46,940 nt of DNA. Origin: an uncultured Prochlorococcus sp. Lineage in GTDB: Bacteria; Cyanobacteriota; Cyanobacteriia; PCC-6307; Cyanobiaceae. The notes beneath the pieces are model-generated. The model was not told where the DNA came from. It made no database searches and saw only the letters and a program-made list of their open reading frames with translations. Both the position numbers and the translations under genes were made by a program. Location of the stretch: NCBI GenBank assembly GCA_902624085.1, contig CACNWD010000007.1:1-46940 (forward strand), written 5' to 3'. Of the stretch, positions 36,582 through 44,930 are shown piece by piece. Each line of letters begins with the position of its first letter. Position 1 is the first letter of the stretch.

Positions 36582-36743
36582 TCAGTTAGGATAACTCTTA
36601 TTAGACGATACCCCGACCTTAATGTTCTTCTTACCACTATGGTTGTTGATAAGATTTAACACCTGATATCCAGAATCTGGTTTAGTATTATTACTTCCAA
36701 AGAACATCTCATTGTGTTGTTGATATGTTCCTTTAGTAGACAT
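36582..36743 (-). CDS. Small hypothetical protein (53 aa)
   Basis: The ATG at 36743 opens a 53-residue hydrophilic protein beginning MSTKGTYQQHNEMFFGS and ending with a Gly/Ser/Asn-rich stretch (GVSSNKSYPN). It has no hydrophobic segment or known motif. It is the last of three consecutive small minus-strand genes and is followed by the terminator at 36347-36376. An imperfect Shine-Dalgarno (GGTAAG) precedes the ATG. The function is unknown. Confidence 0.55.
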   Translation of the reverse strand: MSTKGTYQQHNEMFFGSNNTKPDSGYQVLNLINNHSGKKNIKVGVSSNKSYPN

Positions 36744-36814
36744 TTACTTACCATTCCGTTTCTTTATTAGTTCAGTCAAATATTGATTATTGTTGATAAG
36801 TAAGTTTCTTCTTT

Positions 36815-36979
36815 TTAGATATTACTTACAACTTTTGTTCTTACAAGTTCATCAATATAAGAATTGATTGCATTATTTTTTATTAACTCTTTTTGATCTG
36901 GTGTTATTGCAGTTGGTGTTCGTTGGATAAATCTATTCATTCTTGTTTCAGTTCTCATATCTGTAAAATTAACACTCAT
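36815..36979 (-). CDS. Small hypothetical protein (54 aa)
   Basis: The ATG at 36979 opens a 54-residue charged protein beginning MSVNFTDMRTETRMNRFI with PTAITPDQKELIKNNAINSY in the middle, probably helical and soluble. A clear Shine-Dalgarno (GGAG) lies 8 bases upstream, a stronger site than is usual around here. It is 38 bases downstream of the 60-aa gene. No family recognised. Strong initiation signals and protein-like composition support it. Confidence 0.65.
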   Translation of the reverse strand: MSVNFTDMRTETRMNRFIQRTPTAITPDQKELIKNNAINSYIDELVRTKVVSNI

Positions 36980-37017
36980 TTAATTTCTCCATTAAGTATT
37001 TGTTTGTAGTGGAGGAA

Positions 37018-37200
37018 CTATGCAGTTGCAAGTTCCCCATCAGTAACCTTCATTCCAATCTCTGCATAGTTTCTCAATAGAGTTGCAGTAGGAACGAATG
37101 TAGTATTACTTGCTCTCAATAATCTCTTATAAATTTCCTGTTTTGATTTTGGAAATGGAGTGTTTATTTTTGAATGAGTTTTAATAGTGGTTGTTTGCAT
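37018..37200 (-). CDS. Small hypothetical protein (60 aa)
   Basis: The 60-aa basic protein starts MQTTTIKTHSKINTPFPKSK and contains EIYKRLLRASNTTFVPTATL, with the C-terminus EIGMKVTDGELATA. It has a Shine-Dalgarno (AGAGGAAA) about 9 bases before the ATG. It is the first of the three-gene small cluster and lies 68 bases after the sulfotransferase stop. No family is recognised. The C-terminal pattern could suggest a small structural or phage-derived protein, but that is speculation. Confidence 0.65.
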   Translation of the reverse strand: MQTTTIKTHSKINTPFPKSKQEIYKRLLRASNTTFVPTATLLRNYAEIGMKVTDGELATA

Positions 37201-37268
37201 AAAGTTTTCCTCTTTTTAGTAAATCGTGAACTGGAACGATCTTTTCACTTAATCATATTTAAATTTTT

Positions 37269-38243
37269 TTATATGAGATTTAAACCATTTAAATCAAAAT
37301 ATAAAGACAATGCTTTTCCTTTCAATTCTTTATCGATATTTAATGAAAAATCTTTTTTTGATTCTTTAAATTCAAAATCATAAGATTTCTCTATCTTCGC
37401 TAATTTTTGAATTTGGAACCAATAATCTCTATCCAAACAAAGTTTTTCATAAGAAATAAAATAGACATTCTTCTTATTTATAAACGATTGAAAAGTATCA
37501 CTATATGTAAGATACCATTGCTCAATCCAATGATTTATTTCTAAATCATTATGAAAATTTAGATTCTGATGATGAATAGGGATATAATTTGGACCGAATT
37601 CTGTATGTCCAATCCATTTCATATAATTTGCTATAAACTTGTCATCTTTAGAGTCCTTAATAAATTTCTTATGTTGAGTCAGTAAAGAATATGCATGATT
37701 TATTGGTTCTCTAAAAGGAATAAGTATCTTTGAGTTACTGAAAATAGAAGTGATAGATTCAACTCTTTTGATATTTTGATTATTTTTACTGAGATATCGC
37801 TTCTTTCTATACTTGTAAAGAATAGCCCCTACATAAAGAGGGAATTTATCTTCTAATTCCTCATACTCTTCATCAGAAAAAGTTTTCCAAAATACCTCCT
37901 CAAATGCTTCTGGTGATTCTGTAGAGACTTTAATTCCATCTCCATGTGCTCTTTCCTTTAACTTTAAATCTCTATTTTTAAAAGATATTTTAGACCAAAG
38001 ATTTGGGGCGAGGACAAATGGCATATCAGCATAAGAGAGAGATGCAAAAACATTTGATTTATAAAGTGCATTCAATAATATAGTTGTCCCTGCACGTGCG
38101 AGTCCTGTAATAAAAATATGGTCTCCAGTTAGACTTGATGAAAAATTATTATTAATTTCGAAATCAAAAGTTACTTCGCGCATAAATTGCGATGAAAGAG
38201 CAAATTTGTGCAACTTTTGTTCTAACCATGAGTAATTATTCAT
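37269..38243 (-). CDS. PAPS-dependent sulfotransferase-like protein
   Basis: The 324-aa protein has HIFITGLARAGTTILLNALY at 42-61, the 5'-phosphosulfate-binding P-loop (usually xxGxxRSGTT), and ILIPFREPINHAYSLLTQHKKF, the 3'-phosphate-binding R-x-P-x-x-x-x-x-S block. These identify a sulfotransferase that uses PAPS on a carbohydrate or other alcohol. No membrane helix is obvious. It overlaps the upstream 118-aa gene by 4 bases (ATGA), so it belongs to the sulfation-like cassette. The acceptor is unknown. Confidence 0.9.
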   Translation of the reverse strand: MNNYSWLEQKLHKFALSSQFMREVTFDFEINNNFSSSLTGDHIFITGLARAGTTILLNALYKSNVFASLSYADMPFVLAPNLWSKISFKNRDLKLKERAHGDGIKVSTESPEAFEEVFWKTFSDEEYEELEDKFPLYVGAILYKYRKKRYLSKNNQNIKRVESITSIFSNSKILIPFREPINHAYSLLTQHKKFIKDSKDDKFIANYMKWIGHTEFGPNYIPIHHQNLNFHNDLEINHWIEQWYLTYSDTFQSFINKKNVYFISYEKLCLDRDYWFQIQKLAKIEKSYDFEFKESKKDFSLNIDKELKGKALSLYFDLNGLNLI

Positions 38244-38596
38244 TTAAATATTAGTTTTCTAATATAGGTATAAGAAAATGTAAGCAATATAGATTGCATT
38301 ATTCCATTCCAAGACAATGTAAAAGCAACAAACCCGCTAAAAAATTTATCTGCAATAAGAAAGATGAAAATTAAAAAAAATAAAACTAATAACATTTGCA
38401 GTGAATACTTAATCATCTCCAATGAATATTTAGGAATAATATTTTCTTTCCAGTGATCGCTTATATTTTTATTCAATATGATATTGACCGCTTTCTTGCT
38501 TAAGTTAATTGTTGATTTAATTGAATGAATATAATTTGACCTAATAAATATTTCAACACAAAATAAACAAAGAAAAAAAAGAATGAGGTGATTCAT
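38240..38596 (-). CDS. Small membrane protein (118 aa) in the sulfotransferase cassette
   Basis: The 118-aa protein has a hydrophobic N-terminal helix (about 2-17) and two further helices (about 70-88 and 92-113). I do not recognise a family. It overlaps the upstream 65-aa gene and the downstream sulfotransferase gene by 4 bases each (ATGA), so it is translated in a tight unit. A role as anchor or partner of the sulfotransferase is inference. Confidence 0.75.
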   Translation of the reverse strand: MNHLILFFLCLFCVEIFIRSNYIHSIKSTINLSKKAVNIILNKNISDHWKENIIPKYSLEMIKYSLQMLLVLFFLIFIFLIADKFFSGFVAFTLSWNGIMQSILLTFSYTYIRKLIFK

Positions 38597-38790
38597 TTCT
38601 TTTTAACCTTGTTCTTAGATAAAATTTTTTTCTTATTTCTGTTTTTAAAAGCACGTTTGATTGGATAATATAAAATGCCCCATAATCCTAAAAAGAATGC
38701 AGCAATGATTCCAGAAATTGCGGCAATAACACCACCTCCCATCCCAGGTCCTATATATGCAAAAAATGGGAATAAGTTAAACAACACCAT
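38593..38790 (-). CDS. Small membrane protein (65 aa) with glycine-rich helix
   Basis: The 65-aa protein contains AYIGPGMGGGVIAAISGIIA and then a hydrophobic helix, LGLWGILYYPIKRAFK, ending in a very basic tail (KKKILSKNKVKKK). Small YIGPG-type membrane proteins of this kind accompany polysaccharide or sulfotransferase-like genes, but their function is unknown. It starts at 38790 and overlaps the next gene by 4 bases. The ASST-like gene's stop lies 17 bases upstream. Confidence 0.78.
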   Translation of the reverse strand: MVLFNLFPFFAYIGPGMGGGVIAAISGIIAAFFLGLWGILYYPIKRAFKNRNKKKILSKNKVKKK

Positions 38791-38807
38791 AAGGCTAGAT
38801 ATATAGG

Positions 38808-40166
38808 TTAATTATTGCACTTTCTTCTTGAAGTAAGGAAGTTATTTACAATTTGAATATCTTTATCAAGGTATAAAATTCTTGACCAACCAACAGAATA
38901 TACTTTACCATTTTCTGATCTGTTGACATGTGTCCATCTTAAAGAACCATCTGAATTAAAATAAAGTGTTCGACCATAATTTGTTTCTTCAACAAAAAGA
39001 TCACCGTTAGGAAGAATTTCACTTAAACCTTGGTTAAGTGTTTTTACTTCATAATTTGTAAAACTATCACTTAAAAAAGAAGTATATTCATTGGTCTTGA
39101 AATCGTAAATAATTACTTCGTTGTATCCATCAACAACACTACTATCTCTAAAGTCCTTAGTATTATTATTAAAAATTGATATTTTATGATCATTTAAAAT
39201 ATCTACATCATGTTGATTGAAAAATTTACCAGTTCCTTTCCAAATAATTGCATTTGTAGCGGGCCTATACAACAAAATCATAGATTGATTTCTCACAGAT
39301 AAAAAGAGATCTCCTTTTTTCCAAAATTCTCCATCAAAATCTACCGGTTGGATGTCATTCAGATGTATTGGATCATTCAAAAATACTCCTCTACCAAATA
39401 AGATATATTCGAGTCCATTATCCATGAAAATTTGCGAAACAGACTTTTCAAATAAAATTTCTCCATTGGCAGATAATTTAACAATGGCATCGTCAATATA
39501 ACCCTTATCTTCTCTGATATATCTGCCGACTTTTTCAATATGCAATGATTGTGGGTACATATTGGAAGGAACCCAAATATCGCCATTAAAATCTTTTTCT
39601 GCAGAGTGATGAAACTGATCATGAGTATTTTGAAAAACTAAGTTAGAACAATTATCGATTTTAATTAACGGTGAGTGTTCTTGAAAAACCAAACCACCAT
39701 CTTTAAGCAATAAGGGATGTCTCATTAACATTCTTGTATTATTTCTATCTCTTCTTAAGAATTTAAAATCTTCAGTTTTATCTACTAATTGATTGAATTC
39801 GTCTATATCAGGGTTCCAAGTATGCAAAATCTCAAAGTTAGTTAAATCAACAAGTTCAACTATTCCTTCATTTAAATCTCCGTTATAACGTGAGAGAAGA
39901 AGATAAGATCTAGTTGAGTTTGGCGTTCCATTAAAACCATCTAACGCGGGAAATCTATCTTGGACTACAAAAGCAGCATCTTTTGTGGTTAATATTTCTT
40001 TGAAATTTATAGGTATTTCTGAGAGAAATAATGCAGTTTTAGAAACCCATCCTAATCTTTTGCCTCCAAGTATTTCATGTCTTACAATAGAACCAAACCC
40101 AATAGTTATAGGTATTCCTAATAGCACGACCAAGTAAAGTATCCAAATTTCAATCTTTTTGAACAT
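38808..40166 (-). CDS. Arylsulfotransferase (ASST)-like membrane-anchored protein
   Basis: The 452-aa protein begins with an uncleaved signal-anchor helix (about 8-25, IWILYLVVLLGIPITIGFG), so the large C-terminal part should face the periplasm. That part looks like a beta-propeller with repeated D-G-x-L/D blocks (for example KDGGLVFQEHSPL, DFNGDIWVP, DGSLRWTHV). QFHHSAEKDFNG around residue 190 resembles the catalytic His region of ASST-family proteins. The family assignment is by motif and layout. The enzyme would transfer sulfate or act as a sugar-binding propeller protein. It is the first gene of the four-gene minus-strand cassette. Confidence 0.77.
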   Translation of the reverse strand: MFKKIEIWILYLVVLLGIPITIGFGSIVRHEILGGKRLGWVSKTALFLSEIPINFKEILTTKDAAFVVQDRFPALDGFNGTPNSTRSYLLLSRYNGDLNEGIVELVDLTNFEILHTWNPDIDEFNQLVDKTEDFKFLRRDRNNTRMLMRHPLLLKDGGLVFQEHSPLIKIDNCSNLVFQNTHDQFHHSAEKDFNGDIWVPSNMYPQSLHIEKVGRYIREDKGYIDDAIVKLSANGEILFEKSVSQIFMDNGLEYILFGRGVFLNDPIHLNDIQPVDFDGEFWKKGDLFLSVRNQSMILLYRPATNAIIWKGTGKFFNQHDVDILNDHKISIFNNNTKDFRDSSVVDGYNEVIIYDFKTNEYTSFLSDSFTNYEVKTLNQGLSEILPNGDLFVEETNYGRTLYFNSDGSLRWTHVNRSENGKVYSVGWSRILYLDKDIQIVNNFLTSRRKCNN

Positions 40167-40445
40167 AAAATTGTGTAAAATTTTTTAAATCATATATCAT
40201 CCTCATTTAAATATTCTCATTATTTAGGATTAGATAATATACACACCACGATCGCTTGAAAATACCTCTATAACAGAGTTATCTGTACCCACTATGTTGC
40301 TCCAGATACTCAATTTAACCGCCACTTGGTCTATTTAATATTGTTGTATTAATTCTTCTGCGGTTATCTGTTTTAACTTTTCATTTCTATCAATCTTTCC
40401 TTTGAGTTCCATATACATAACCCGTACAATTGCAATTGCTTTGTT
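40167..40445. other. 279-base region upstream of the ASST-like gene with a 27-codon ORF
   Basis: A minus-strand ORF at 40335-40418 (27 aa, starts MYMELKGKIDRNEKLK) is in the same frame as the 119-aa ORF just upstream, and the frame between them is open apart from one TAA. It may be a separate tiny gene or the tail of a split gene. The rest (40167-40334) has no recognisable feature and should contain the cassette promoter. Confidence 0.4.
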
Positions 40446-40805
40446 TTAATCAATTGTCTTAAATGAACGAACAAAAGGTTTATTATTTTTGTATTCATAT
40501 ATTCTTAAATACCATTGACCACTAATACTTATTGCTCGTTTTGAGATAAAACAATCCTCAATATCTGGATAAATGAAAGTTTTATCAAACCAAAAACTAT
40601 TACTTTGTTTCTTACTTACTAAAGTCTGTTCTTTTGCATTTTTAAGAACATCTAATGCAACATTTAATTGTTTGGTATCATAACAAGCAGACGATAATAA
40701 GGTCTCAACTGCACTTAAAATTACAGAATTATCTATAACTGGTTTGTGATTTGTAATTTCTGGTTCGTTTAGTTGCACTAAACTTATAATACATCTGCAA
40801 CTCAA
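40446..40805 (-). CDS. Hypothetical protein (119 aa), unrecognised
   Basis: The 119-aa soluble protein starts from a TTG at 40805 (a GTG nine codons later is an alternative). It contains NSVILSAVETLLSSACYDTK and ends YEYKNNKPFVRSFKTID. I do not recognise a domain. Its stop (TAA at 40446-40448) is followed in the same frame by about 36 further open codons to 40335. It lies between trmD and the ASST cassette and may be part of the accessory insert. Whether it is expressed is uncertain. Confidence 0.5.
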   Translation of the reverse strand: MSCRCIISLVQLNEPEITNHKPVIDNSVILSAVETLLSSACYDTKQLNVALDVLKNAKEQTLVSKKQSNSFWFDKTFIYPDIEDCFISKRAISISGQWYLRIYEYKNNKPFVRSFKTID

Positions 40806-40831
40806 GCTTTATCATAAAAACCTAGTTATAA

Positions 40832-41614
40832 CTACCAATCAGGGTAAATGCCGTATTCATTACTGAGACGAAATCTCATAAGGTTATTGTAATCTTTATT
40901 TATTCTCATACTTTCTGGTATTTTTTTGAACTCTTCAGGTGAAATCAGGTCTTTTCTTCTTTCCAAAGTTCTTAAAATCTTTTGCTCATTTCGCCAATTT
41001 TTAATTTCCTTATGATTACCGCTCAATAAAATACTTGGAACATTCATTCCTCTAAAGCTTGAAGGCCTTGTGTAATGTGGATATTCTAAATAGCAAGAAT
41101 TGTGACTCTCATCATTTAAAGAATCAGGATCTCCAAGAGTTCCTGGGATTAAACGTGAGATCCCATTAATAATAGTTATTGCTGGAATTTCTCCTCCAGT
41201 CAAAATATAATCTCCAATGGAAACTTCTTCATCGGCTAATACTCTTACTCTCTCATCAAAACCTTCGTATTGACCGCAAATAATAATTAATTGATCATAT
41301 GATGACCATCTGACAAAATCCTTTTGCTTTACAACTTGCCCTTGTGGAGACATTAAAAGTGTAAGTTTATTTTTTGATTTTTTGATTGATTCATAAGCTT
41401 TATATATTGGCTCAGGTTTTAAAACCATTCCTACCCCGCCTCCATAAGGTATATCATCAACTTGCTTGTAAGAGCCCATACCATAGTTGCGCAAGTCAGA
41501 AGTATTTATTGATATTAAATTTTTTTTGATAGCTCTAGAAATAACACCCATTTCATTCAATACTTGAAAAGATTTGGGAAATAAGCTGATTACATCAAAA
41601 CAAATCTTAGACAT
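40832..41614 (-). CDS. trmD: tRNA (guanine-N1)-methyltransferase TrmD
   Basis: The 260-aa SPOUT methyltransferase makes m1G37 in tRNAs reading CNN codons. It has the knot-region motifs [10 protein letters not shown] and [14 protein letters not shown], plus LMSPQGQ and the early [10 protein letters not shown]. The C-terminal domain contains the [20 protein letters not shown] region. Length is typical. It starts at the base after the era stop, so it is probably translated from the same mRNA. Confidence 0.97.
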   Translation of the reverse strand: MSKICFDVISLFPKSFQVLNEMGVISRAIKKNLISINTSDLRNYGMGSYKQVDDIPYGGGVGMVLKPEPIYKAYESIKKSKNKLTLLMSPQGQVVKQKDFVRWSSYDQLIIICGQYEGFDERVRVLADEEVSIGDYILTGGEIPAITIINGISRLIPGTLGDPDSLNDESHNSCYLEYPHYTRPSSFRGMNVPSILLSGNHKEIKNWRNEQKILRTLERRKDLISPEEFKKIPESMRINKDYNNLMRFRLSNEYGIYPDW

Positions 41615-42526
41615 TTAGAAATCTTCCTCATAACCATATTCAATTAACTTTGATTCTTTTTTTCTCCAATTTGGTATTACTTTTACAAATAGTTCGAGAT
41701 AAATCGAACCCTCAATTAGATTTTTCATATTCATCCTTGCAGATTGTCCAATAACCTTTAACATTGAACCTCCTTTTCCTATAAGGATCCCTTTCTGAGA
41801 TTTTCTCTCTACAATGATTGTCGCCAAAATAGCAGTAATATCTTTGCCCTTATTTTTTATATATTCCATTTTCTCTATTTTAACGGCTACACTATGTGGA
41901 ATTTCCTCCCTCGTGTTTAGTAATACTTGTTCTCTAATTAATTCAGATAACATTACCTTAATAGGTTGATCAACAATAGTATCTTTAGGATAAAGAGGTT
42001 TCCCATCTGGAAGCAATCCTATTATTTTGTTTATTAATTCATTACATCCATGACCATTTAAGGCACTAACTTCTTGAATACTGATTAAGTTATCATTTAT
42101 AAGTTTCTTATATTGATTCAATCTGGCAATTTTGTCCCCGTTTTCTAATAAATCCCATTTATTTAAAACTACTATACATTTTGCTTTATTAGTAATTAAC
42201 AAATCTCTTATGTACTCATCTCCTCTTCCAGGTTTATAGTTTGAATCAAATATTAACAATATAAGATCTACTCCATTAATAGCCGACTTAGCATTCTTAA
42301 CCAGTTTTTCACCTAACAAATGATGTGGTTTATGTACGCCTGGAGTATCTATAAAAATTATTTGTGCATCATCTGTAGTGAGTATTCCTCTTAATTTATT
42401 ACGAGTTGTTTGGGCAATGGGTGATGTAATAGTTATTTTTTTTCCGATAAGTTTATTAATTAAAGTTGACTTCCCAACATTTGGTCTCCCTAGCAAAGTC
42501 ACAAAACCAGATTTATAATTATTCAC
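41615..42526 (-). CDS. era: GTPase Era
   Basis: The 303-aa Ras-like GTPase binds 16S rRNA during 30S assembly. G1 is GRPNVGKST near residues 13-21, G3 is DTPGVHKP near 60-67, and G4 is NKWDL near 122-126. The C-terminal KH domain (about 200-303) contains GILIGKGGSMLKVIG, the KH RNA-binding GxxG loop. Start is a GTG at 42526. It is divergent from the 175-aa hypothetical gene (39-base gap). Confidence 0.98.
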   Translation of the reverse strand: MNNYKSGFVTLLGRPNVGKSTLINKLIGKKITITSPIAQTTRNKLRGILTTDDAQIIFIDTPGVHKPHHLLGEKLVKNAKSAINGVDLILLIFDSNYKPGRGDEYIRDLLITNKAKCIVVLNKWDLLENGDKIARLNQYKKLINDNLISIQEVSALNGHGCNELINKIIGLLPDGKPLYPKDTIVDQPIKVMLSELIREQVLLNTREEIPHSVAVKIEKMEYIKNKGKDITAILATIIVERKSQKGILIGKGGSMLKVIGQSARMNMKNLIEGSIYLELFVKVIPNWRKKESKLIEYGYEEDF

Positions 42527-42565
42527 AAGTACTAAATGCAGACCATAATAAAATTCTGATCAAAA

Positions 42566-43093
42566 ATGAAGAAAAAAACCATAATTAGTCAAGATCCATC
42601 TTTTATACAATCAATCAATATCGCTAATGATTGGTGTAAAGATTGGGATGATGATCTTTTAAGTGATGAGGTTTTAGCTGATCGTATTAAAGAACTGATC
42701 AAGACAAAAAATGGCATAAGGGGCTTTTTCGCTTATGCCTTATCAGACAGTAAATGTACTTTATTAGATAAATTACCTTCTTCTTTAATTTTTATATTTA
42801 GGGAGAGAGGTGGTCATGTTGTAGAAATTACAATTAAAAATTTGTTTATGAGTTCTGCCCAAATACTTAATCATCAAAAAGCGAAGAATTTTGAATACGC
42901 TGAAAGGTCAAATAATATTTCTGAAAGGTGTATAAATCTTTTAAAAGAATTGGATACTAAATTAGTAACAAAAGAAATCAAGAAAATGCTTTCAGAAATT
43001 GATAATATGGGAAACAGCTTCGATAATCAAGTAAAATATACAGCAGAACAAAAAAATTTTATAAGAGAAAAAATAAACGAAATCGCACAATAA
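42566..43093 (+). CDS. Conserved hypothetical protein of picocyanobacteria
   Basis: The 175-aa protein is soluble, rich in charged residues and mostly helical, with SIVDW-like NDWCKDWDDDLLSDEV near residue 24-38 and LLKELDTKLVTKEIKKMLSEID near the C-terminus. I do not recognise a named family. It stands alone between era and the Bax-inhibitor gene and is followed by a bidirectional terminator (43094-43117). Intact length and good coding composition make it a real gene. The function is unknown. Confidence 0.8.
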   Translation: MKKKTIISQDPSFIQSINIANDWCKDWDDDLLSDEVLADRIKELIKTKNGIRGFFAYALSDSKCTLLDKLPSSLIFIFRERGGHVVEITIKNLFMSSAQILNHQKAKNFEYAERSNNISERCINLLKELDTKLVTKEIKKMLSEIDNMGNSFDNQVKYTAEQKNFIREKINEIAQ

Positions 43094-43117
43094 AAAAGAG
43101 CTATTACTAGCTCTTTT
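43094..43117. terminator. Bidirectional intrinsic terminator
   Basis: AAAAGAGCTA (43094-43103) pairs perfectly with TAGCTCTTTT (43108-43117) around a 4-base loop. The T/A tracts flank both sides, so it can terminate the plus-strand 175-aa gene and the convergent minus-strand Bax-inhibitor gene, which ends 25 bases further on. Confidence 0.85.
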
Positions 43118-43142
43118 ACAAAGAAGATAAGTTTTTATTCAA

Positions 43143-43871
43143 TTAATCCCTTCTTCCACCACCCTGCAAAGCAATCATTAATCTTAAGATGAATACAAAT
43201 AGGTTTATGTAAGTCAAATACATTCCTAAAGCCCCTGCTAGATACTGGTCATCACTATATCTTCTTGGCATTGTGTAGAAATCGACAAATGACATCGCAA
43301 CAAATAATACTGTTCCGAATCCAGCAATAAGTAACTCAAAACCGCTACCTCCAAAAGCAGGAGAAAATAGACCACCAATAAATTGAACTACCATTGCGAT
43401 TATGAGGCCTAGAAGACCAAGACCTACAACACCTTGAAGAGCTTGTCCAACATTATCGCTCATCCTTTGACCTGTGTATGATGCAATTACAAAAGTGATT
43501 CCTGTCGCTAGAGCAGCAGTAGCTATTGAACCTACACCAATGCTCAAAGCGGCATACGCTACTATTCCACTTAATGTAAATCCTGTAAGCAGACTATAAG
43601 TAGCAAGGAGAGGTAGTGCTTTTGAATTATTAGCATTATTTGCCGCACTTTGAGCAACAAAAAAGAGTACTAACTGACCAATAATTGCAATAAAAAATAG
43701 AGGATTAAAAATCGGACTATTCATGATGGACAAGCCGCCTAACACACCGACAGATGTTAAAACCATTCCTCCACCAACATAAGGCAAAGCTTTATTGACA
43801 ACGTTTGGTCCAACAATTGCACTAGTTTGAGCTTCGCGAATAGCTTGTTGAAAATTACTACTTGCAGGCAT
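43143..43871 (-). CDS. Bax inhibitor-1/YccA family membrane protein
   Basis: The 242-aa protein has an N-terminal soluble stretch (QQAIREAQTSAIVGPN) followed by about seven transmembrane helices (from about residue 25 to 232). MSFVDFYTMPRRYSDDQYLAGALGMYLTYINLFVFILRLM is the conserved UPF0005/BI-1 C-terminal region, with the acidic residues that regulate ion leak in the family. Members of BI-1/YccA can act as calcium-leak channels or FtsH modulators, but the bacterial role is unsettled. It is convergent with the 175-aa gene and lies downstream of phoH on the same strand. Confidence 0.93.
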   Translation of the reverse strand: MPASSNFQQAIREAQTSAIVGPNVVNKALPYVGGGMVLTSVGVLGGLSIMNSPIFNPLFFIAIIGQLVLFFVAQSAANNANNSKALPLLATYSLLTGFTLSGIVAYAALSIGVGSIATAALATGITFVIASYTGQRMSDNVGQALQGVVGLGLLGLIIAMVVQFIGGLFSPAFGGSGFELLIAGFGTVLFVAMSFVDFYTMPRRYSDDQYLAGALGMYLTYINLFVFILRLMIALQGGGRRD

Positions 43872-43936
43872 TTTTATTTATTAATTACTTTTATTTTACT
43901 CTATTTTTTTTGAATTTCTGTGTGCGGTTCACCCAA

Positions 43937-44896
43937 TTAATTTTTATAAGCTTCTACAATTTTTTGTACTAGTGAATGACGAACAATATCCTCAGTTGTC
44001 AAATAACAAAATTTTATATCCTCCACATTAGAGAAAATATTAATTGCTTCACTTAAACCACTCTCATTCCTATCCTTTAGATCAATTTGAGTAATATCTC
44101 CATTAACAATCATTTTTGATCTCTCACCTAATCTAGTCAAAAACATTTTCATTTGAGATTTTGTTGTATTTTGAGCCTCATCAAGAATTATTAAAGAATC
44201 TTCGAGAGTTCTGCCTCTCATGAAGGCGAGGGGCACTATCTCTATTATCCCTTTATCTAAAAGAGAATTAGTTTTTTCAGACCCAAAGATACTATGTAGA
44301 GAGTCAAAAAGAGGTTTTAAGTATGGATCTACTTTTTGTTGTAAATCCCCAGGTAAAAATCCTAAGTTTTCTCCAGCTTCAACAGCAGGTCTAGTTAATA
44401 TAATTTTTTCAACTGCCCTTTCAGCTAACAATCTTGCGGCTAAAACTGTTGCTAAAAAGGTTTTACCTGTTCCTGCTGGTCCAATTGCAAAAGTTAAATC
44501 ATATTTCTCTATCGCTTCTACATAAGCCTTCTGCCTTATTGTTCTTGGTCTTAAATATTTACCGCCTTTTGATCGAACAAGGACTTTCTTACCTAATTCA
44601 GCATGAGATGTTGCTTGACCTATATTCAAAGAACAAAATGCCGCTTTCAAATCAACATCCGGGACTTCTAATCCTTGTTCCCATATAGGTCTCGTTAATT
44701 CAACGAGTGCTGATGCTTTTTCTAATTTTGATGATAGACCACTCATTTCAAGCTGCAAGCCTCTTATCGCAAACGAAACTCCAGTAAGACTCTCAAATTT
44801 TTTCAAAGATGTATTACCAGGTCCAGAAAGAGCTGTAGCAGCATCTGTACTTGGTAAATCTATTGTGAAGTGACCTATATTGGAAACCTCTTTCAT
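43937..44896 (-). CDS. phoH: PhoH-like phosphate-starvation ATPase
   Basis: The 319-aa P-loop ATPase has Walker A GPAGTGKT at 139-146 and Walker B LIILDEAQN at 235-243. PhoH blocks LTRPAVEAGENLGFLPGDLQ (168-187) and RGRTLEDS precede it, and DLKDRNESGL follows. Cyanobacterial PhoH belongs to RNA metabolism; its link with phosphate limitation is from other systems. Length is normal. It lies 34 bases after the rpsP gene on the minus strand, so it may be co-transcribed. I cannot see a Pho box upstream. Confidence 0.95.
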   Translation of the reverse strand: MKEVSNIGHFTIDLPSTDAATALSGPGNTSLKKFESLTGVSFAIRGLQLEMSGLSSKLEKASALVELTRPIWEQGLEVPDVDLKAAFCSLNIGQATSHAELGKKVLVRSKGGKYLRPRTIRQKAYVEAIEKYDLTFAIGPAGTGKTFLATVLAARLLAERAVEKIILTRPAVEAGENLGFLPGDLQQKVDPYLKPLFDSLHSIFGSEKTNSLLDKGIIEIVPLAFMRGRTLEDSLIILDEAQNTTKSQMKMFLTRLGERSKMIVNGDITQIDLKDRNESGLSEAINIFSNVEDIKFCYLTTEDIVRHSLVQKIVEAYKN

Positions 44897-44930
44897 TTAG
44901 TATTTGAATGTTGAGGTGAAACTAGCAAGT

